From: Marthasterias glacialis | Taxonomy: Eukaryota; Echinodermata; Asteroidea; Forcipulatida; Asteriidae | Direction of reading: 5' to 3' | Length of the DNA stretch: 64,000 nucleotides | Assembly (NCBI GenBank): GCA_911728455.2 | Contig: OU452232.1 | Coordinates: forward strand, 6,351,227-6,415,226 | Shown here: positions 30,243 to 45,200 of the stretch, in pieces | Layout of the letters: each line of letters starts with the position of its first letter | How positions within the stretch are numbered: the stretch's first letter is position 1 | The notes under the pieces: generated by a model | The model's database searches: none | What the model saw: the letters and a program-made list of their open reading frames with translations, nothing else | Told to the model about the DNA's origin: nothing | Program-made: the position numbers and the translations under genes

Positions 30243-33200
30243 CTGGAATGATAAGAAAAAAATGTGTACAATCATTTGATATATGCTATTATATTATTAG
30301 CATGTCACGGGCTAGTACACCGGACTCATGTTCTGGTGGTCAAGTCATTGGGGTGTGGGTTCGAAGCCCGGTCATGACACTTGTGTCCTTGAGCAAGACA
30401 CTTAACTACAATTGCTTCTCTTCACATGGGGGTGTTAATGGGTACCTGCGAGGGTAGAGGTTGATATAGTGTTTGAAAAAGCCTTCGGAGCGCCACAGCA
30501 GCTCGGGGCTGTATACTCCTCAGGGAGCTGAGAAAGATTACAGGAATGTTATTGGCCCAATGAACAGGGCACTAATGTAAAGCGCATTGAGACGTTATTG
30601 TGAAATGCGCTATATAAGAACTAGTTATTATTATTATTGTTTTAAATTCTGTTAAGTAAAAATGACTTCAAAATTGGTGCAGGGCCTAATATGACAGAGA
30701 TCCTCAACCTGTTCATTACCACAGGTGACTTTAGTTGACTGCACTCATACCCCCATCTTCCTTACCATAGGCACGCACAAAAAAACACTCAAGTCTAAGC
30801 ATAAAGGCCATTTGTTATAAAGCTGTAGTTTTGTCCATGTTCACCATCCGTAGCCAAGTTTTTAAGTTGAAAAGAGAAAGATCGGATCTTTCCAATGGTG
30901 GTAAACTAAAATAAGGTTGCTATTATGCTATCCCTTCAAAATGGAATGTATATGTAATGTCTATACTTTTTTGGTCAAGTCATCTTTGAACATATTTCGT
31001 ATGGTTACTGAGGCTGCATAAATTCTTTTTGTCGACTGATTAAAGGATTAAAAGATCCAAAATGCCAAACACCTATGGAGCGCAGTATGCTTGTGTACAA
31101 AAAACGTGAGAATCCAGATTGCACTTAGGAAGGTGAGGTTGAGATCTGAGCTGTTTGTCGACTGATCTCGTTGACTTTTATAATTTATGAAAGGGAATTT
31201 GGTAAAAAAGAAAATTGTCATCACTTGCCTTTCTCTAAAATGATATCTTCAGGGTGATAATGGAGTTTATGAAACTAGCCTCTGATCTCATACGTAGTGT
31301 TGCGTAAGAATATGTATTTCATGTTTGAGTGGCCAAACAATTTGGTCAGCAGCAGTGATTTATTTGGTAGGGGGGGGAGTAAGTCTGAGTGGTCGGAGAT
31401 TCCACCAAACCATGGCCGACTGTCATCCGTGGCTTACGTCCAAAGTTTTGCAATTCCTGATGAACGCATCTCATACGTTCTCGAAAGAGAACAACAAATC
31501 CCGGTGCATTTTATGAGAACCTTTGTTGTCTTTCCTTTGATTAGTCAGGGTTGCATTGTGACAAGAATATTCTCAAAAACACATATTATTTGCCAGTTAA
31601 GAAAAATTAATCTTGTCCCTGGTCACGGAAAAATTTCGGAAAACCCAGCACTAAGTGGTTAAGGGATGAGTGGTTTGAACCATGGGTTTGAGAGATCCAG
31701 TAGTCAGGGAAACCCAAATGTCACCAATCTTGATATCTTATAATTCTTCTTGTGTTTGACCGACTTGTTCCAGGGCAAAATAATGCCGTTGCACTTGTAC
31801 GCTGATTCCTTTAAACGCCGACTTAAATAAAAGCAGACTTCAAGAAACAAACACCAACACGTCCTTCACAACAAACATACCTTGAGAACAGATGGTGACA
31901 TCGGGCTCTTCACGTTCACACAAACTCCCTCTTTGCTTCCCGCCACGGGGGTGCACTCCAGCTCAAATATCGGGAAGACTTGCTGTTGGGTGTCCTCGCT
32001 GGAGCTGACCACAAAGAGCACTTCGGGTGTTAGGAGTAGGCACCCCCCGCGCTGCAAGCCGTGGAAGGTGATCGTGGTGATGTTGCAGTGAATGAGGATG
32101 TCCGAGTTCGGAAGAGACTGCAGCATTTTCCTTTTTGAAAAAAAAATTTGAGCAAAGAAACTCTTATGTCTTTCCGAAGATGGCAAATGGATAGAAAACC
32201 ACGCTACCTGGACGGTATTAGTGGATAGGTCACAGGTAAAGATATTTAGTATTATTATTATCAATATTTAATCTGTCATTTCCCTTGAAATAAACCATAA
32301 AACCTGGACTTCGCCACCATTGCTGTTATCTATGGAGTTGTCATCTACATACCCTCGGCATGCCTCGGCTGTGCCGAGGGGCATCCAGTTATGATCGCTG
32401 TGAATGCTATCGTAACAAAAACACGTAGAATGGCATGACACACGCACCGCAATTGCACTTACATAATTGCCCTGGAAATGGGGGCACTAAAGCTGCGGAT
32501 TAAGCATAGAAAACATTAGCGGACTATTTTGATGCACTGTCTACCGTTTCATTTCAGAAAATGTAGAGTTTTCTGAAGGTATACTATTTGAGACGCCGTA
32601 AGAAATGACTCGATTACCACTGTTTACTCACTGTACTTCAACAAACCCCCATATCTTAAAAATACTTACCACGTATATTTGAGTCTGCTGTTTTCTGCCA
32701 TTGCACTCAGTAGCGTTACGCACTCTCCCCTCGGTGTACGTGTTTCAACCAGCCCAGCGCTGTGTAGTATACCTAAAACACAACGATCCATTTATTCAGT
32801 CATCGGACAATAAACATGGGAAAAACAATGGCCAAATTTCAACGGACCTTTTCCAAACCAAAGCTTCTGCTGGAACTCTGACTTGGGCTCCGCCAGTAAT
32901 GCTTCAAACAAGTACTTCCAAACAAGCATTGATAATAATGTGAGACATTTATATTGAGTGCGTTCGATTAGCTTACACGTGCATACCGAGGAGTTACACT
33001 CGTGGTGTCCACGAGTGTAATAGCTAATCGAATGCTGCCGTGTTTTTCGCTTGGAAGTACGTCATTACACCTGGGCATCCACCAGAGACCCGCTCGCGAG
33101 CTCGGGCTGTGGTGGCTTACACCGGGGCAGACACGAGTGTCACGTGATGGCTAATCGAACGCTCTCGTGTAAATTTTACTTACACGTGTAAGCTAATCGA

Positions 33201-36200
33201 ATGCACCCATAGTTAAAAGACACTAGTTTGCATCAGTAAGGATTTATACCAAAGCCGGAGGCGTGATTTTTGATAACGGACGAAGACCTGGGGCTAATTT
33301 CATAGAGCTGCTTAAGCACAAAAATAAAGCCAAGCACAACAAAATTATGTTTACCAGAATAGGGTCACCGCCCAAACTACCATGTCACATGTACAATTAA
33401 TGACTGGTATCCTGCTCTTTTCTGCTTAGCAGCAAATTTTTAAGCAGTATTTTCCGCTCAGGTAGCTCTATGAAATAAAGCCCTGCTCAATGACAGAAAC
33501 TAGCAAAGCATAAAATACTGCGCTCACCTGAGGGCTGCCAGCCAAAATACCATGTCACTTGTACCATCTGTGACTGGTTTCCTGCTTTTTTTTTTGCTTA
33601 GCAGAAAATTAGTAAGCACAATTAAATGTCTGCTTAAGCAGCTCCATGAAAATGTGCCCAGGGATGTAATTACAATTTAAACACAAGAGGGCTTTTTTAT
33701 TTCTTTCCTTTCATTGTGAATTAATTTAAATCTTTGAGCTGCGAGTTACCTTGTCCAGTCTGTGAGACCAACTCCGCCGCTCCACCCAGTGGCTTGATGA
33801 CCACGCCCATCAGGCCCTTGCCGACGCCCCTAATGACGCCCGTCGCCTTCTGAGTGGGTGAGCTGACCGCCGGCGCTTGATAGAAGCTTTTGATGGGTTG
33901 GTCGGCGATGCCACCGATGGCTCCTATTGGTGGAATAACGTTTAAGAAAATCACATGCTGAGAGCTAAACTTGGACTTGAGAAATCTAATGTCATCTAAA
34001 CGTATTGCTATAAAATCTCACTTAACCATAACCCCCCTAGTATCTTTGGCCACGGAGTCTCCCATATCTTCAAAAAATCCTCCACTCTATGGTCACTCGA
34101 CATCCAAATGTTAAGATTTGTATGCCTGGTTCAGTGATAAGTAATTGTTATTCGGGCCAGCTGTAATGATAATAATAGTGTACATTTATAATGTGCCATG
34201 TCTGTCATAAAGGACACTCCTGGCGCCAAATCGTCAAACTGCACAGAAACTGTTGTACAGTTTTCGTGAAGGTTTCATTGTAAACTGAGCTTATCCCTGG
34301 GTCCAATTTCATAGAGCTGCTTAAGCACAAACAAAATTATGCTTACCAGAATAAGGTTACCAGCCGAAATAGCATGTCACATGTACAAATCTGTGACTGG
34401 TATCCTGCTTATTTTCGCTTAGCAGAAAACTCTTCAGCACTATTTTCTGCTTCAGCAGCTCTATGAAATTGGGCCCAAGCTGCACGGCAGTATCCGGTTG
34501 TATGACTTCTGACTGTAACGGGCATCTCTAATGAGACATCTCAAGCGGCACCAAGGCAATGATCAGGGGCTTGGAGGCAATTGAAACGATTGTTCTCACC
34601 TAGCAAGCTGATCCCAAACCCACTCAGGCCTTGCAGGAGCCCGTCTGTCACCCGGTCTGGTACCCTGCGTCTCTGCTTCTCCCGCCGTGCAATGTGATCC
34701 TCATCCAGGGTGAGCCGGTCTAGATTACGCGAGACGCTGGATGCAAACATTGTGATAGATGTCAGTGTACCTGTAGGAAGCAATCAAAAAGTAATCAACA
34801 ACCGGAAAACATTTCATAGAGTTACAATTTTGTTGCTGAGAAAAGATAAGCAGGGTGCCAGTGAGGAATAATACACATACTATGCTATTTTGGCTGGTAA
34901 CCTTTTCAATTGAGCTAAAATTGTTTTGTGCTTGGCTAATTTTTGTGCTAAGTAGCTTTTCTGCTTGTAAAAGACGTAGAAACAAGCAAGGTTCTTGGCA
35001 CGAAAGGCTTCTGACAAATTTAAACAAGCAAGGTTCTTGGCATGAAAGGCTTCTGACAAATTTAAACAAGCAGTAAATATTGCTGAACAAGTTTCTGCTA
35101 AGAAAAGATAAGCAGGGAGCTAGTCAGGAACAATACACTGGTAAGAAAAATGTTTTGCACTTAGATGATTGATGTGCAAGCAGCTTTTCTGCTGGTAAGA
35201 GAAGTAGAAACAAAAGAGGTTTCTTGAATGATAGGCTCCTAGCAATCTAAACATTTTATTTTGTTTCACAGTCGAGTCATTCGTGTTAATTCAGCATAAT
35301 TGTTTTCCTGACTCCAACAGATTGAAACGATAGTTGGTGTAAAAACTCCAGAATCTATCTATTGTTTTGCATTTTTGCAACGCAGCAAGACGTACCACAA
35401 GTACATGGACTTAGGCAGGAGCAGTGTTCATGTACAGAGGCAAGAGTCACTGCTGACGAAAAAGGTCCAAAACCAGGTTTCTAATTTTAGGAGGTATGTT
35501 GAAATAATGTTATTTCCACCTTTTGGTCTGAATAGGCCGTATTCTTGACAGCAAGAGGGTGCAATACTGATTCCATTTTGAAAGCACAAAAACATTTCTA
35601 AACATTTAAGATACAAATTTTCCAAGCATATATCTTACACTGATTTCATTGAGAAACTGTCAATAAAAAAAAAAGAAGTTTTATATTAACTGCTAGTATT
35701 GTAGTTGAGACCTGGAAGTCCGAGACCGAGACCGAGTCCTTGACATTCGAGACCAAGACCAAGACCAAGATTAATCCTTCCAAGACCGAGACCAATCCTT
35801 CCAAGACCGAGACCAGTCCTTCCAAGACCGAGACCAGTCCTTCAAAGACCGAGACAAGTCCTTCCAAGACCGAGACCAGTCCTTTCAAGACCGAGACCAG
35901 TCCTTCCAAGACCGAGACCAGTCCTTCCAAGACCGAGACCAGTCCTTCCAAGACCGAGACCAGTCCTTCCAAGACCGAGACCAGTCCTTCCAAGACCGAT
36001 ACCAGTCCTTCCAAGACCGAGACCAGTCCTTCCAAGACCGAGACCAGTCCTTCCAAGACCGAGACCAGTCCTTCCAAGACCGAGACCAGTCCTTCAAAGA
36101 CCGAGACCAGTCCTTCCAAGACCGAGACCAGTCCTTCCAAGACCGAGACCAGTCCTTCCAAGACCGAGACCAGTCCTTCCAAGACCGAGACCAATCCTTC

Positions 36201-39200
36201 CAAGACCGAGACCAGTCCTTCCAAGACCGAGACCAGTCCTTCCAAGACCGAGACCAGTCCTTCCAAGACCGAGACCAGTCCTTCAAAGACCGAGACCAGC
36301 CCTTCAAAGACCGAGACCAGTCCTTCCAAGACCGAGACCAGTCCTTCCAAGACCGAGACCAGTCCTTCCAAGACCGAGACCAGCCCTTCAAAGACCGAGA
36401 CCAGTCCTTCCACGACCGAGACCAGCCCTTCAAAGACCGAGACCAGCCCTTCCATGACCGAGACCAGTCCTTCCAAGACCGAGACCAGTCCTTCCAAGAC
36501 CGAGACCAGCCCTTCCATGACAGAGACTTTTGCAGCCTGAGACAGAGACCGAGACCAAGGTATCAAAGACCGAGACGAAGCCCAAGCTCAAGCATACACA
36601 CAAACATATGGTTTTGAAGTTGAGGTCCCGTCATCAGTGCCCTAATGCTGTTGTGTCCTGCTTGGAATCAAAAGATAACATCTCAAGGGTGATTGCTGAT
36701 GGCTAACATGAAAGCTTAACATGGGGATCTTTTCAAATTTCCATTAACTAAAAACAAAAACTGTGATTGATATCAGCTTTAACAAGACTGAGTATGCAAG
36801 TCTCGGTCTCAGTACTCTACTCCTTCCGAGACCCGAGACAGCAACAAAAGGTCTCGAGACCGAGACCAGGTCTCGAGACCTACAACACTGTTGATTGCTT
36901 TATTAGAAGTCTAATTGCATCTGGTTTACCACGCTAATTCTATGATTTGACCCCCCAGTCTATCTCCAAAGGGCGCCCTCTTGCAGTAAAAAAATAAAGC
37001 CTATTAAGATAAAAGTCTGAAATTTCTTATCCTTGTGTACACTATGACCAGTCAGACAGATATGGGTTTTAAACACAGACAAGAAGAAAAAGTCACCAAC
37101 CTGCGGAGAGATGTTTCAGCAGAGACGAGGTCCCACTGGTCACGCCGGCTACAAACGCCGCCGGCCCCCGAGTCAGCCCCTCGTACGGTAGCAAGACAGA
37201 GTCTGTCAGACCGCTGCGGACGTTGCGAAGCAACCCGGCTGGATTGCCAAGAATCTCCAGCGAACCAAGGACCCAGCCTGGAAGAAAATCAAAGCAAATG
37301 CGCAAAGATAACTACACACAGCACTCTCCAGGTTTTATTTCTTTAGGTTCACCTTGAATGTCACAGCGTACATTTGGTGATAAATTCATGGTATAACAAA
37401 AAAAGAGCATCATTCGATTTGCTGTATAGTTTGTGCGCTGAAGCCTTGGACAGCATGGTCGATGACCCACAGGTCATTATTTGTGTTTTTTGCCCATTCA
37501 CCGATGTGTGTTAAGCACTGTATACTCAGTGCTTTCCTGAGTCCTGTGAAAAAAAGCCTCACAGGCATAATACTCGGGTAGGATTCAAACCCAGGACCCC
37601 CCGCCATTCTAGAACAGACGCTTACCAACTAGTCTACCTTGCCCGGCAGCTACAGACAGTCTTACTAGCAGTGGGTACTGCAATCATTAAAATAGCCCTT
37701 AATTAACTGCCTCTAGCTGCCGGGCAATCTCGGTAGTCTAGTTAGTAAAACATCTGCTCTAGAATGGCAGGGTTGTGGGTTCGAATCCCACCCTAGGAAT
37801 ATACCGGTGAGTTTTTTTTTTTCACAGGACTCAGGAATGTACTGAGTATACAGTGCTTAACACACATTGGTGTATGGGCAAAAAACACAAATAATGTTCT
37901 TATCCCCGATGCAATAAAATAATTAACATCTATTACGATCCACAGTTCCTCGGAAACTTGAGCTTGTTTACTAAAATCTACACAATGTGTAGGTTTTATT
38001 TGAATAAAATGATAACATGTAGTATACCCTGGACGAACAAAAGGATTATTTTACAATATGAATGTAAGACTTGCTTCTCTCTTGGTCTGTTGTTTTTTAT
38101 TTTTCCTTTTTTTTTTTTCCTGTTGGGCGATTTTCATTTTATATATCGTCGTGTGCCTGGTAAAAGGACGTAAGCAATTTATGTGAAAATTTGTGCTTCA
38201 AGAATTATGAGGGGAAAGTTTGGTAAATTTTTTGCCATGCAAAAGTCATTCTAGAAAGGTTAAATTCTGCATGGGGAATGGGGAAAATGTATTCAGGGTA
38301 ATTCTTGCAAAAAAACACTAACAAAAATGACATATTTTTCATGTCAGGAGCCATTTTGTTGCTTACGTCCTTTTGTTACTTGGGACAAACTACTTTATGT
38401 TTCCGGTAAAAGGGCGTAGGGCCTTATGCCCTTTTACCGGGCACACGACATGTGAACGACGTTAGTTCTTAGAACATCTACCAAGAGTTTCAGCGCGACA
38501 GAGCTCCACTCCCGTAATTTTTTTTTTTTGTATTTTTTTGGTGTTTTTTTTTTAATGGTCCACTCACAGGCCTGTGCTTAACAGCTTCATGAAATGGGAG
38601 ACTTTTTGGGACTCTAGGTGGCAGCAGACCTACCAGGTAAAACCATTGCTCTCAGATATGTGCACATGCTCAGAACTAAGCAAACAATGGAAATTTATCA
38701 GCTAAGTCTGCTGCCACCTAGCGTTCCAAAGTCTCCCATTGGAACCAGAGGGAACATTCATACCTGCTTTGAAGAGGGCTCCGGAGGTGTAGTGAACAGT
38801 CAGAGCCTGCACTAGCTGTCGTGTTGTCGCAAACACCGGCCCGCTATCAAACTGTTTAAACGAGAGCGGCGTGCTGTCCACAGCGATGAATAGTTTCAAC
38901 GACGCATGGATGCTTGCCAGCAATCGGATTGGCTGGATGAGGAGCTGCCGCATGCTGATAGGATCCTTCAGGGCACAGCTGGCGACTCCAACTTTGGTGG
39001 GGAAGCTCTGCCGTTTGATTGGCTTGTGTTCATCTTGTGACTTTGCAGGGAGGAAGGTTTGAATTTTGACGAGGAGATCAGACATGAGTTTATCTTCGAT
39101 GTACAACTCTAGCGGCTTAGCTTCTACTTCCACCGTCGCTAGTTTGAAAGATCCTGTGGAACAGCTCTCTAACAGAGTCAGTGCCACAAAGGAGTGGTGT

Positions 39201-42200
39201 TTACTGTAAAATATTGCAAGGTTCTCAACAGGTGCATCAGGCGGTACTTCGTCCTCCCCACTTTTCAAGTTGTCTGGCTGGCTGCAAAGGATGACTGCAA
39301 AGTCGTGGCTTCCAACTACTTTAAACAACTGGTTGTCGACCTGACAGGCCTGCACTGAGACCTGCAGCTTTTGCTGTTGAACAGGACTCTTGGTGCTGTC
39401 CTCGACACATGGGAAGCTTAACAGTTGCACATCATCGATGGTGACGCGGAGCATCTCTGAGGTCTGTACCAGGTCTGTGACCTCATCCATCAGCATGACG
39501 ACAACACTCCCAGCAGATAATCGAAACCTATACTGCAACGGATTTACATGAGCTGTATTTTTCTCCAACGGACGGGCAGATATTTCTTGATGAGTGTCCC
39601 CCATCTCAACTGCTAGTAAAGAGTTTGGTACAGAGTTCCCAGGAGGCTCTGTCGACGGTTGTATCCCACTTCTGCCACTAGTTTTAGAGACATCCATACT
39701 AAGTGGATCTATACGTACTTGTAACTGAGTGCCAACGAAGAAACTAGATAGCAGGACGTAGCCAACCCCGGCAACAGAAACTATCTCTGATCTTTCTTGG
39801 TGATCCGTGGCTAACTGTATAGCATCGCTCCATGAATATTTACCCTGATCAAGACAAAAAATCAAAGTATCCATAAAGATCTATTTTACAGTATAACCCT
39901 CCTACTGTCTGACCAATCAGTATCATCCACAAGGTAAATGCACGTACACAGTTGGTTCCGTGCCCAGTTGTGCCACCACACACAACCCTTGCAGCTGAAT
40001 GGTTTCAAATGGTTAATCAACTCACAGTCAAATGTTACGGAAAGTAAAACAAAACAGTTCTTTGTTTTGGCTCAGTTTTTTTTACGCACGTTCACGTCCA
40101 TGATTATTTTGATTTAGAGAACAGAACAATTCTTTACCTTTCTCTCCTCCTTGGGCACTCTCTGTTCACCTTTAGAGTCCTCAAGACATATGGCCACACC
40201 CAGAAAGCTCCCAAGACACAAGTGAATGCTTGGTAGGAAGGGCCTAGGCTCAGAGTCAGATGTTGAGCTGGTCGGAGGACGCTGGAGGTCATAGTGGACC
40301 AGACAGTGAGGGAGGACTAAAGGGATGGAGGGCACCGGGCTCTGCTGCTCTAGAACTTCCACTTTGGATGGCAAAGGTAAGTAATTATTAATGATACTAC
40401 TACTAATAATAAAAGCTTTATTTATTGATGGTAACCATGTCACCTAAAAAGATGATTTTCAATGGGCATCCATAAGAAATACAAGCAAATTTAAAAAGAG
40501 GGTATAAAAAAACAAAATAAGACAACATTTTTTTAAAATTACAAAGCAAAAGCATTAAAATAAAATACTATAGTAACAGATTAATGAGGTTATTTTAAAT
40601 CATGCATGGAAGTAAGATACATTAATACTTCCCCTGTTCATCAGGCCTAAAGTATTTTTCAAACCATTTCAACTCCTTAGGAGTATGCACCACCGGCAAA
40701 CAACAGGGCTTAAGCAATCCTGAAACAATCTCAGCTCCTTAGGAGTATGCAGCACCAGCTGCCAATGGGCCTTAAGCATTCCTGAAATTATCTCAACTCC
40801 TTGGGAATATGCAGCACCGACAACCAGCGGGTCTTACGCATTCCTGAAACTGTCTCAGCTCCTGAGGAGTATGCAGCACCGGCAACCGAATGGGGGCACA
40901 GGTTGATAATCATTCACATCAACAATCTATACCATCACAGGTACCCTTGTACTCCTCGATGATAAGAAGCAATCACAGTTAAGTGTCTTGCCCAAGGACA
41001 CAAGTGTCATGACCAGGATTTGAACCCACACTCTGATGACTCAGTGATCAGAACTTGAGTCCGTGCCCCATGCCAATCGGCCATTGCACACTACCAAATA
41101 ATGAAACATCACATACACACTGCCACATAAGAGAAATATATCAACGGCAATAATTCAAAATGTAACAACACTCTCAGAGAATTTACACTTACGTTTCTCT
41201 GTGACATCAAACGGAGTCTGTCCAAAGTGAAGTGGGTAGGGGCAGGAATTGGAGATGGTCACCCTGGTCATAGAGTCATCATCGAGGGTAAGGTACGTCA
41301 CACCTTCTTGCTCGGCTAAGATGGCAACGAGCGGTTGTGTTGCCATGGTTACCGTGTCACTGGTTGCTTTGGGCGAGGCTTGGCTGTACACTTGGTGAAT
41401 CTGTTCAATTGAAGAATTACAACAGAGCGGTGTTTTCAAGATGAGAGCATATTCAAGGGTTTGACTGGTACCCTACATTAACCAGTTAATGCCGGACGAC
41501 GTTTACACAAGCACAACTTTTACAGATATGCAAACGGAAGTCGGATAAACCAGTCTTAAAAAGAAAAAGGTCCACAGATGCCCTCTGGAGGTGTGTTAAC
41601 ACTCCAAGATAGTCCATTGTGCAGCGTGTACAGTGCTTGTACTCACCGTGTTGCGCTTCATTCGCCCTAAACCAAACAGGGACAAAGGGTACTGAAATTC
41701 ATGCTCAGAATTCTCCCTTTTTCCTGGGAGTTTTGTGTAATCCCAACATCCAGAGCTCCGTCCCTTTTGTTGTACAAACCAGGACTACCTTTTTCCTGGG
41801 AGTTTTGTGTAGTCCCAACATCCAGAGCTTCGTCCCTTTTGTTGTACAAACCAGGACTTCAAAAGATCGATAGGCTGCCACCATTGCACTTGGCATGGGA
41901 GTAAGATTCCAGCATACCACGGCCGATTATCGGCTGTGGCTTATGACCAAGGGTTCGGTTGATTCACGATGAACACATTTCACATTTTCTCCACAGAGAG
42001 CAAAAAATCCCGCTGCATTTTTTTAGAACAGTTGTTGTCTTTACTTGGTTTAGTCATGGCTTCATTGTGACAATGACATTCTAAAAGAAAAAAGTTACTA
42101 CAAAAGTTCCGAAAATCAATTCCGGTGGTTAAGTGGTTAACAAAAGAATAATCTTTATCTCTCTGCATTTGTTGCTTACTAAAAGATTAATATTAAGCAA

Positions 42201-45200
42201 TAAACCAGCAGGGAAACTGAGCAGGGTAAATTTTTAAAGCAATTTTAGAGTGACCAAAGAAAAGTTTACTGGAACGGGATATGAACCTGCCCTAATGTTG
42301 GCGGTCTCCCTGTTTTGTTAACATCTTTGTTCAGGGGGTGCCAGTCAGAAGCCATTCAACCGGTTACTGCCGTGTAGCCAGGGATCACACCCATTATACG
42401 ATACAACCATAGAGCTAGCTCTATGGATATAACCCGGGAAGCGGCAGCACGGGGATCACCATAAAGGTGATGCGACTTTTTATTTTAGATATCAAGCAAC
42501 CACAAGGGCAACTGACTGGTTAAATTTGTATCAAATTTTAGGGTACACAAAGTAAGGTTGACTGGAGCGGGATTTGAACCTGCGAACACCGGTTAAACAT
42601 ACCGACACTGAACTATCCAGCCCTAATGTTGGCAGTCTCCCTATTTTGTCAATATCTTTGTTTTGGGGGTGCCAGTCAAAAGCCATTAAAAAAATAATAC
42701 AATGAATTAGCCGAAACTTTCCTTGCTTAGACAGATAGGACTTTGAAAGATTTCCAGCTAGAAAAGCCGGTAGACTGATATGACCCAAACAGAAACTCAC
42801 CGGTACTGCGACTGGTAGCCTGGGCCTTGATATATCTACCAGAACCCATCGACTCCAGTGAGTCTGCTCCCGATTGGCTATCTCTTTGATACCTGCACTC
42901 TGATTGGTCAGTTCTGAAGCCAGTGAGAAGTACTGGCTCATACTCTCCTCCTCGGTTGTGATTGGCTGACTTGTGGGTGGGACGTTCCACTGGGTGATGG
43001 GGATGTGCGTTTCCTGAGATGTGGCTGAGGGGACTGTCACCTCATGCAGTGATGAATCCTGTAGAGGGAGCTATTTATAAAAGAGAGGAAGGAAAGCGGT
43101 CTTTTAACCAGGTAACGCTGGATGACGGGTATACGCGCCAATATTTTCCCAGCCAGAAATTGGATGAAAGCCAGAAACTTGTCAGGGTAGCCCGGACATT
43201 CCATTACAGAGCATGCGCAGTGCACGCACTCACCGTGCAACACGTTGTTTCATCCATTAAAAGAGGGCAGATGGTACTGGGATTCATGCTCACATTTTCC
43301 CTTTTTGCAGGGGTTATTGTGTAATTCATGATTCCAGACCTTTGTCCTTTTGTTATGAGAAGAGAATTACGAGACATCAAGAGGCTTCCACCGTTGTACA
43401 TCATTGTATTTAGACTCAACGGATGTAAGTCAAGAGTGAACCAAGATTCCAGACTTGGTGTCAGACCATGGGACCATTTATAGGCAGTGTCCCATGGCCG
43501 AGGTTTAAGTCTGTCTCATTCACTACTTAATTACCTTTTCTCCCTCTTCCCACCTTTGATTTTGTGTTTTGTGTTTCCAACCTTTTGTGGTTAAAACAGC
43601 CCCTTCCTTCCAACCACCCCAACCCAATAATTCTCCTTTCCATTGTTCATCCCTTGCTTCTTCTGACTGCATTCTGCCTCTCTCTTTTTACTTCCTTCTA
43701 CTCGACTTCTTCTGAAAGACTCTGCTAAAAGGCTCGAAACGTGAGGCCATTAACAATTGTTTGCATTATTAATAATGGTACTACTGGGGTCTTATAAAGC
43801 GCACGTATCTACCAGCAATAAGGTACTCAAGGCGCTTATTACTGTCAATTTTTAAGGCAAATCTTGGAAGTTTTTGAATTATGAGACCCATTTATGTAGC
43901 ACCTTATAAGGGTTTACAAGGTGCTGCATCCACTGCCAGAAACACCGGGGCAAACCCCCTTCTCTTAGCGACAAGTGTCACTGGGTTCTTTTACGTGCAT
44001 TGCACAACACACGGGATATACGGCTTTACGTCCCATCCGAAGGACGAAGCAAAAATGGTCTTGCTTAAGGACACAAGTGTCAAGACCGGAACTCAAACCC
44101 ACACTCTGCTGATCAGAAACACCAGAGCTTGAGTCCGGCGCGCTAGACTTTTTCCAAAAACCAATGACGTACGTTCACTTTTCACTATAGGCCTTATTTT
44201 GGTTGCAAGAGGGCGCCCTTTGGGGGTAGATTGGGGCTCAAATCATAGAAATAGGGCGGTAAACCAGACGCAATTAGACTTCTTATAAAACAGTCAATGT
44301 ACAACTTTTGAAGGATTTTTTTATTGACAGTTGTACAATGAAATCAGCGCAAGATATTCGCTTGGAAAATTAGTATTGCGCCCTCTTGCTGCCAAAAATA
44401 CGGTCTATTGATTGAGCTCACCTTATTTGTTGATGTTACATCCAGGGTCCTCATCCTGACAGACCTCTTACACTTGTTTCTAAGAATAAACTGAGGCAGA
44501 ATTGTGATGATCCTGATGTTGTGTTTGACAGTGGAACGTACGGTCAGACGAGCAACCTGCAAATAAATCACCAGAAAGGTAATAAGAGTTTTATTGTTAT
44601 AGGTATTGAGGCATTGCATGGTGAGGCATCAATGTATATTTGGTTTGCGGTAACACCATGTGATTATATCTACTTTGCTATATACAGTAGATTGTTCTTG
44701 TGAGAACTTGTCCTGCTATATTCTACTACTCAGAAGTAGATTTCGGAATTTGGGGGGGGGGGAAGACAACTTAGTTCTGAAAAGAACTGTCCTGCTTATT
44801 TGGGGAGGTAGGAAATCGGCCAGGACTACTACTACTTTTCACTTAGTGGATCGAGGGGACTTCTCGGATAACTTTACTGCCGCGGAGCCAGTTTATTGGT
44901 CTCAACATTTCGACTAGCTTGCTCTAGTCATCGTCAGGAGACAGTTTTATTGTTATTATTCATGATACAGCCCTCCAATTCCTGGTCACATTTTCCAGTG
45001 AGTTGATTTGTTATTAAGGACCATTCAACCGCACAGGTTGTGTGTGGTGGCACAGATGTAACTGGTCTGTCTACCCGTTAAAACGGAGGATTGTTTTGAC
45101 GGAGCGGTACATTGTTTTTCACTTGCGTGACCTTAACCAATAGACCTTGATCATGCTGCCACCATCTTGGTCATGTGCCCTGCATCCAATAACAGTAATG

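Noticed and set aside
35646-36566. 306-codon minus-strand ORF and 266-codon plus-strand ORF
   Set aside because: Both are products of a 21-bp repeat without stops in any frame; no start context, splice logic or family similarity, and they lie inside a VPS13B intron within an inverted-repeat element.
43881-44132. 83-codon plus-strand ORF
   Set aside because: It runs through a SINE copy (ACTTGTGTCC-type and AACACCAGAGCTTGAGTCC blocks repeated elsewhere).
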